Positions 33,106-37,417 of a stretch of DNA of 37,417 nt are shown here, one piece after another. The position numbers and the translations under genes are program-made. The number at the start of each line of letters is the position of its first letter. The first letter of the stretch is position 1. Origin of the DNA: DASZJY01 sp036260255 (lineage in GTDB: Bacteria; Actinomycetota; Acidimicrobiia; Acidimicrobiales; AC-14); NCBI GenBank assembly GCA_036260255.1, contig DATAAF010000098.1:1-37417 (forward strand). The letters are read 5' to 3'. The notes under the pieces were generated by a model that saw nothing but the letters and a program-made list of their open reading frames with translations, searched no databases and had not been told where the DNA came from.

Positions 33106-35064
33106 CTACTGCGGCACGAGCTTCCTCGCCCGTCGGCCCCGGAGCGCGTGGCGGCCCCACCATACGGCGAGGAACAGAGCCGCCCCGAGGGACACGATCA
33201 GGCTCACGCTGGAGGCGGCCGTCGACCTTACGGTGAGCCGGGTCTGGGCGATGACGAGGTTGCCGTCGGGCGACTCCAGGGTGATCCGCAGAGGAAAGGC
33301 GCCCGACGTCCGCGAGACGACGGTGAACCGCTCGGTGGTGTTGCGGCGGGTGAGGTCGAGTGTGTGGCTCGTCCCCCGGGGGAAGTCCAGCTTGTCGCTC
33401 TGCACCTTCACGACGACCCGCGCCGGCACGCCCGTGCGGTTCTGGAAGGTGACGGGGATCTCGCCCTTGCGGTCGGTGAGGGTGATCGAACGGTTCTCGG
33501 GCATGCGGATGTCGCGCCGCCGGGCGTCGATGCCGTCGAGGACGGCGTCGATGTAGGGCTGGCGCTGCCGGACCGTGCGGAGCTCCCGCGACTCGGCGAG
33601 GAGGAGCCGCTGCTCGATCTGCACATTGGCAGGGCTGGTCGTCCCCAGCACCGAGCCGAGGGCGTCGAGGCGACGGCGGGCGGACCGCAGCTGCGACCCC
33701 GCCTCGGTCAGCCCGTCGCTGCCCGGACGGGCCAGGCGGCGCACGAGCGGTCGCCCGTCGGGCCCGCGCAGCGGCGCCACCGACGTGAAGAGGGTGTCGA
33801 GCGAGATGGCGTCGAGCACCGGGTGCTGGGCCAGCCCGGCAACGACCATCTCGACGAACGACCGGTCAACGCGCCACGACCGGGGCGCCACCGCCACGAC
33901 GCCCCGAGGGTCGGCGCCCGGTTGGTCGAGGTAGATGACGGCCAGGTCGGCCAGCAGGTGGTTCGCTGCCAGCGCCGGGGGCAAGGCGTTGTCGAAGTGG
34001 GCGGCGAGCCCGGGATCGGCGGCCACCGCCGGGACAGGGCGCGAGCCGTCCCGGAGCTGGAACGGCTGGGTGACGGTGCGGTTGTGCCCGGCGATGGGCT
34101 CGAGGTTGCCGTCCACCATCACCAGCCGCTCGACTCCCCGGGTGCCGAGCATGGCCAGCGTGCGCTCGTCGAGCGGCCCCTCGGCCAACCACGGGCGACC
34201 CTCGGGGGGGACGCGGAGGACGTCCGACGCGGCGGTGGCCCCCCAGGTCACCTGGGTGGAGGCGTCGCGCTCCAGGCCGGCCGCGACGAGACCGGGGAGG
34301 TTGGTGGGGACGAAGGTCTGGTTCAGCACCTCGGTGGAGGCGGCCCGCTCCTGCAACGTCCGCAAGGCCGCCCCCGTCCGCTCGTCCCCGCCGGCGGCCA
34401 GCATCGCCAACGTCTCGGGGGTGGGGGCGACGGCGACGGGCGCCTCTCCGGCGGTCTCGAGGGCGGCGTTCACCGCCGTCAGCTGCTCGAGCGCAGGCGC
34501 CCGCCGCTCGCCGTTGGCCTGCAGGCTGGGGGCGGCGTGCACCGGCAGCACCAGCGCCAGCCCGAGCCGGGCGCCGGCGTGCTGGTTGGGGAGGTGGACG
34601 ACGTGGGTCGTGAAACGGTGCAGGGTCCGACCCGAGCCCCGCTCGCGCAGCTCGACCCGCACGGGGAACACGCCGTCGTCGCGGCCGAGGGAAAGGCGGT
34701 CCTGGAGGCGCAGCACGACGGTGACGTCGCCGCCGGCGTCGGCCTGGAGCTCGCCGAGGGGGAACACCTGGACGGGCAGGAGCGGTGCCTTCGCGGTCCT
34801 GTCGCGCAGGGTCTCGGCGAACTCCGACCGGGTGGTGACGGCCGGGTACACGGTGACGGCGACCTCGAGGTTCGACGGGCCCCGCGGACGTTGGATGCGT
34901 AGCCGCATCACGAAGTCGGGGCCGGCGCCGACCCAAGGTGACTGCGACGACAACGCCATCGACCCGTTGTCCGAACCCCTCGGCTGGGCCCCGGCCGGGG
35001 AGAGCGTCGCGACGAGGGCGGCGAGCCCGGCGACGATCGCCGGCACCACCCGCCGCTCCCTCAT
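33106..35064 (-). CDS. DUF6049-type exported protein with C-terminal membrane anchor
   Basis: 652 residues from ATG 35064, overlapping the GNAT stop as ATGA. Signal peptide at 1-26 (cleavage after SPAGA), a long extracytoplasmic region of beta-rich sequence, and one membrane helix at ~619-636 followed by RGRRARKLVPQ. The C-terminal ectodomain (GEIPVTFQNRTGVPARVVVKV, PLRITLESPDGNLVIAQT) reads like an immunoglobulin-type fold. It corresponds in position and layout to mycobacterial Rv3909 beside mviN. Family function is not established; an envelope role with the kinase is likely from conserved neighbourhood. Confidence 0.8.
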   Translation of the reverse strand: MRERRVVPAIVAGLAALVATLSPAGAQPRGSDNGSMALSSQSPWVGAGPDFVMRLRIQRPRGPSNLEVAVTVYPAVTTRSEFAETLRDRTAKAPLLPVQVFPLGELQADAGGDVTVVLRLQDRLSLGRDDGVFPVRVELRERGSGRTLHRFTTHVVHLPNQHAGARLGLALVLPVHAAPSLQANGERRAPALEQLTAVNAALETAGEAPVAVAPTPETLAMLAAGGDERTGAALRTLQERAASTEVLNQTFVPTNLPGLVAAGLERDASTQVTWGATAASDVLRVPPEGRPWLAEGPLDERTLAMLGTRGVERLVMVDGNLEPIAGHNRTVTQPFQLRDGSRPVPAVAADPGLAAHFDNALPPALAANHLLADLAVIYLDQPGADPRGVVAVAPRSWRVDRSFVEMVVAGLAQHPVLDAISLDTLFTSVAPLRGPDGRPLVRRLARPGSDGLTEAGSQLRSARRRLDALGSVLGTTSPANVQIEQRLLLAESRELRTVRQRQPYIDAVLDGIDARRRDIRMPENRSITLTDRKGEIPVTFQNRTGVPARVVVKVQSDKLDFPRGTSHTLDLTRRNTTERFTVVSRTSGAFPLRITLESPDGNLVIAQTRLTVRSTAASSVSLIVSLGAALFLAVWWGRHALRGRRARKLVPQ

Positions 35065-35780
35065 CCCAACTCCCGCCGCAGCACCACCAGGTCCGACGGC
35101 TGGGGGCGGAACCCCAGGCGGAGGTAGAGCCGGTAGGCGGCGTCGTTGCCGACCTGAGTGTTGACCACCGCCCGCCGGGCTCCCTTGCGGTCCAGCCAGT
35201 GGAGCCCGTCGAGGACGAGCGCCCGGCCCAGCCCCACCCGCTGGTGCGAGGGGTGCACGGCCAGGCGCTGCACGTACCCGTCGGCCTCGGCCCGCCCGGT
35301 GATGGCGTAGCCGACGACCTCGCCACCGACCACCGCCACCCGGAACCGGGCGCTGGGCGTTGCGGTGATGGCCTGCTCCAGGCCGAGCTCATCCAGCCGC
35401 CAGAAGGGCGAGAACGTCAGCGAGTCCACCGTCAGGACGGCGAGGCGGTCCCCGCGCCGCGCCCGCCGCAGCGGCGCCTCGGGCACCGGCGGCAGCACCC
35501 GCAGGTCGTGGATGAGGAGGTGGAGGTGCTCCTGGTCGCTGAACCCCAGCGCGTAGAACGGGTGGCGCTCGGGAGCGGCGAGGGCGGCGGTGATCACGCT
35601 GGTGAAGCCCCGGCCGGCCAGCTCGCCGAGGCACCGCTGGAGGAATCCGGTCGAGGGTGGCGGGGCGTCGGCGACGGGGGCCAGGTAGGCCACCTGACCG
35701 TCCCCCCGCCACGGTCCGGTGCGAACCCGCTCGCGGCCGGACGTCAGCACGTCGGCCCTGCTTTTCGCACGTGAGGCCAC
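35061..35780 (-). CDS. GNAT-family N-acetyltransferase
   Basis: 239 residues from GTG 35780. The C-terminal GNAT domain is clear: VAVVGGEVVGYAI, then the acetyl-CoA motif RLAVHPSHQRVGLGRALV (172-189) and the closing NTQVGNDAAYRLYLRLGF. The N-terminal ~100 residues (LGELAGRGFTSVITAAL, HPFYALGFSDQEHLHLLI) look like a worn half-GNAT, so the protein may be a degenerate tandem GNAT. Substrate unknown. The stop overlaps the DUF6049 gene start. Confidence 0.85.
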   Translation of the reverse strand: MASRAKSRADVLTSGRERVRTGPWRGDGQVAYLAPVADAPPPSTGFLQRCLGELAGRGFTSVITAALAAPERHPFYALGFSDQEHLHLLIHDLRVLPPVPEAPLRRARRGDRLAVLTVDSLTFSPFWRLDELGLEQAITATPSARFRVAVVGGEVVGYAITGRAEADGYVQRLAVHPSHQRVGLGRALVLDGLHWLDRKGARRAVVNTQVGNDAAYRLYLRLGFRPQPSDLVVLRRELG

Positions 35781-35862
35781 CTCGGGGCCAGATTACCGAC
35801 AGGCGCTCGGCGCCACGGTGGCGGGCGCTCGGCCGATGGGGGCCCCTTAGCCTGGCGTCTGC

Positions 35863-36111
35863 ATGCCCGTGCTGCTCGGGACCCACCCCGCCTTCGCCGA
35901 GCAGAATGCCGGCCCCGGCCACCCCGAGCGGCCGGAGCGGCTCGACGCCGTGCTCGAGGGCATCGAGCGGCTCGACCTCGACGCCCTACGAGGCGGGACC
36001 GAGGCCGGCGTGGGCGCTCTGGTCGGCGTCGACCGCCGCCCCGAGCCCCCGACCTCGGGCGGCCCGGGCATCGACGTCGTCGACGCCGCCGCCGACCTGC
36101 GCTCGTCGTAG
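35863..36111 (+). pseudogene. N-terminal remnant of a histone-deacetylase-like (acetoin utilisation/HDAC) protein
   Basis: 82 residues from ATG 35863. The start, THPAFAEQNAGPGHPERPERL, matches the beginning of class II HDAC-type amidohydrolases, which normally run to ~300 residues. After ~45 residues the similarity fades into AGVGALVGVDRRPEPPTSGG and the frame stops at 36111. None of the catalytic His or Asp metal-binding segments is present here or in nearby frames. It is most likely a 5' remnant of a deleted gene; a functional short peptide is less likely. Confidence 0.65.
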
Positions 36112-36120
36112 CCTCACTCT

Positions 36121-37417
36121 GTGGTCCCCGAGCGGCTGCTGCCGCTTCTCGAGGAGCTGGCTCCCCTCGCCGAGCGCTTCGCCGGCGCCGGACGGCGGCT
36201 GTACCTGGTGGGCGGCAGCGTGCGCGACGCCATCCTCGGCCGCCCCCTCGACGAGATCGACCTCGACTTCACGACCAACGCCCGGCCCGCCGAGACCAGG
36301 GCGCTCTTGGACGGCTGGGCCGAGGCGGTGTGGACCCAGGGCGAGCGGTTCGGCACCATCGGCGCCGCCCGTGGGGGGCGGCGCTACGAGATCACCACCC
36401 ACCGCGCCGAGGCGTACACGCCGGACTCGCGCAAGCCCGACGTGGCCTTCGCCGACGCCGTCGAGGCCGACCTGTCCCGGCGGGATTTCACCGTCAACGC
36501 CATGGCCCTGTCCCTGCCCGAAGCCGTGCTCGTGGACCCCTTCGGGGGCGTCGGCGACCTCGCCGCCCACCGCCTGCGGACGCCGCTGGCCCCCGAGGAG
36601 TCCTTCGGCGACGACCCCCTGCGCATGCTGCGGGCGGCCCGGCTCATCGCCGGCTACGACCTCGTTCCCGACGCCGAGCTGGTCGGAGCGGTCCGGGCCC
36701 TGCGGTCCCGGCTGGAGATCGTCTCGGCCGAGCGCATCCGCGAGGAGCTGGACAAGCTGCTGGTGGTCGAGCACCCCGCCAAGGGGCTGTGGTTCCTCGT
36801 CGAGACGGGACTCGCGGACGAGTTCCTCCCCGAGCTGTCGGCGCTGGCCCTCGAGCAGGACCCCGTCCACCGCCACAAGGACGTGCTGGCCCACACCATC
36901 GCCGTCGTCGAGAAGGTGCGGCCCGAGCACCGCATCACCCGCCTCGCCGCGCTGTTCCACGACGTGGGCAAGCCCAAGACCCGCTCGATCGGGCCGGGCG
37001 GGGTCACCTTCCACCACCACGAGGTGGTCGGCGCCCGCATGACCAGGGAGCGGATGCAGGCGCTGCGCTACCCGACCGACGACGTGGAGCGGGTCAGCCG
37101 GCTCGTGTTCCTGCACCTGCGGTTCCACACCTACAAGATGGGCTGGACCGACAGCGCCGTGCGCCGGTTCGTCCGGGACGCCGGCGACCAGCTCGACGAG
37201 CTCATCGAGCTGACCAGGTCGGACTGCACGACCCGCAACGAGCGCAAGGCCCGCGCCCTCGACCGGCGGATGGACGAGCTGGAGGCCCGCATCGCCGAGC
37301 TCCGGGCTCGGGAGGAGCTGGCCGCCATCCGCCCCGACCTCGACGGCCACGAGGTGATGACCCGCCTCGGCGTTCCGCCCGGGCCGGTCGTGGGCGAGGC
37401 GCTGGCCTACCTGCTGG
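36121..37417 (+). CDS. cca: CCA-adding tRNA nucleotidyltransferase, 3' end beyond the window
   Basis: 432 residues visible from GTG 36121, with no stop before the window edge. Nucleotidyltransferase head: LVGGSVRDAILGRPLDEIDLDFTT, with metal-binding Asp47 and Asp49. RRDFTVNAMAL and GDDPLRMLRAARLIAGY follow (NTP and tRNA contacts). A later HD domain has LFHDVGKPKTRS and HHHEVVGARM. It adds or repairs the 3' CCA of tRNAs; in mycobacteria the equivalent is pcnA at the same position beside the mviN-sigM group. Coding is continuous and typical. Confidence 0.95.
   Translation, partial: MVPERLLPLLEELAPLAERFAGAGRRLYLVGGSVRDAILGRPLDEIDLDFTTNARPAETRALLDGWAEAVWTQGERFGTIGAARGGRRYEITTHRAEAYTPDSRKPDVAFADAVEADLSRRDFTVNAMALSLPEAVLVDPFGGVGDLAAHRLRTPLAPEESFGDDPLRMLRAARLIAGYDLVPDAELVGAVRALRSRLEIVSAERIREELDKLLVVEHPAKGLWFLVETGLADEFLPELSALALEQDPVHRHKDVLAHTIAVVEKVRPEHRITRLAALFHDVGKPKTRSIGPGGVTFHHHEVVGARMTRERMQALRYPTDDVERVSRLVFLHLRFHTYKMGWTDSAVRRFVRDAGDQLDELIELTRSDCTTRNERKARALDRRMDELEARIAELRAREELAAIRPDLDGHEVMTRLGVPPGPVVGEALAYLL

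Noticed and set aside
33106..35064. Possible MurJ (mviN) gene next to the kinase
   Set aside because: The product has a single C-terminal helix and a long ectodomain, not the ~14 helices of MurJ; it matches the DUF6049 neighbour instead.

Overview
The window is a GC-rich actinobacterial chromosome segment around the replication origin. The right-hand gene order (rpmH-rnpA-yidD-yidC-jag-rsmG-parA-parB, trxA-trxB, anti-sigma/ECF sigma, kinase, DUF6049 protein, CCA-adding enzyme) and the left-hand order (dnaA-dnaN-recF-dciA-gyrB-gyrA-DUF3566-tRNA-Ile) match the mycobacterial oriC neighbourhood gene for gene. The very high GC, the sialidase-type (BNR) surface proteins, the CWB2 cell-wall repeats and several lineage-specific changes suggest a deep-branching actinobacterium, perhaps Acidimicrobiia. 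That placement is inference, not a database result.

Layout. 1-583 holds no recognisable gene. 584-624 is the 5' half of a tRNA-Ile(GAT) whose 3' half is missing. 734-10125 is an accessory envelope block: a BNR/CWB2 wall protein, an IPT-like anchored protein, a membrane-anchored BNR protein, a subtilase lipoprotein, a small lipoprotein, and a two-gene operon of a DM13 lipoprotein and a tandem PAP2/haloperoxidase-type lipoprotein. 10206-20438 is the leftward replication block, which also carries an unusual TadE-like/VanY-type peptidase between gyrA and the DUF3566 gene. 20774-26559 is the rightward block of ribosomal protein L34, RNase P, membrane insertase, RNA-binding protein, rRNA methylase and chromosome partitioning, with two parS sites between rsmG and parA. 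26765-35780 is mostly leftward: thioredoxin system, small membrane proteins, an ECF sigma/anti-sigma pair, a receptor Ser/Thr kinase, DegV, a DUF6049 protein and a GNAT acetyltransferase. The window ends inside a CCA-adding enzyme gene.

How the parts work together. DnaA-box-like sequences lie on both sides of dnaA and again downstream of parB. The clearest origin candidate is the dnaA-dnaN spacer. DnaA, DnaN, RecF, DciA and gyrase are encoded leftwards from it, and ParA, ParB and parS lie to its right. Highlights for a second look: rpmH is nested wholly inside rnpA, with start codons 4 nt apart on one ribosome-binding site (the arrangement known from Thermus). Residues of the quinolone pocket have changed in both GyrA and GyrB. 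A lipoprotein carries two PAP2/haloperoxidase domains, the first apparently dead. A kinase with all catalytic residues stands where mycobacteria carry the MurJ-fused pseudokinase. A 106-bp nested palindrome separates that kinase from the sigma factor gene.
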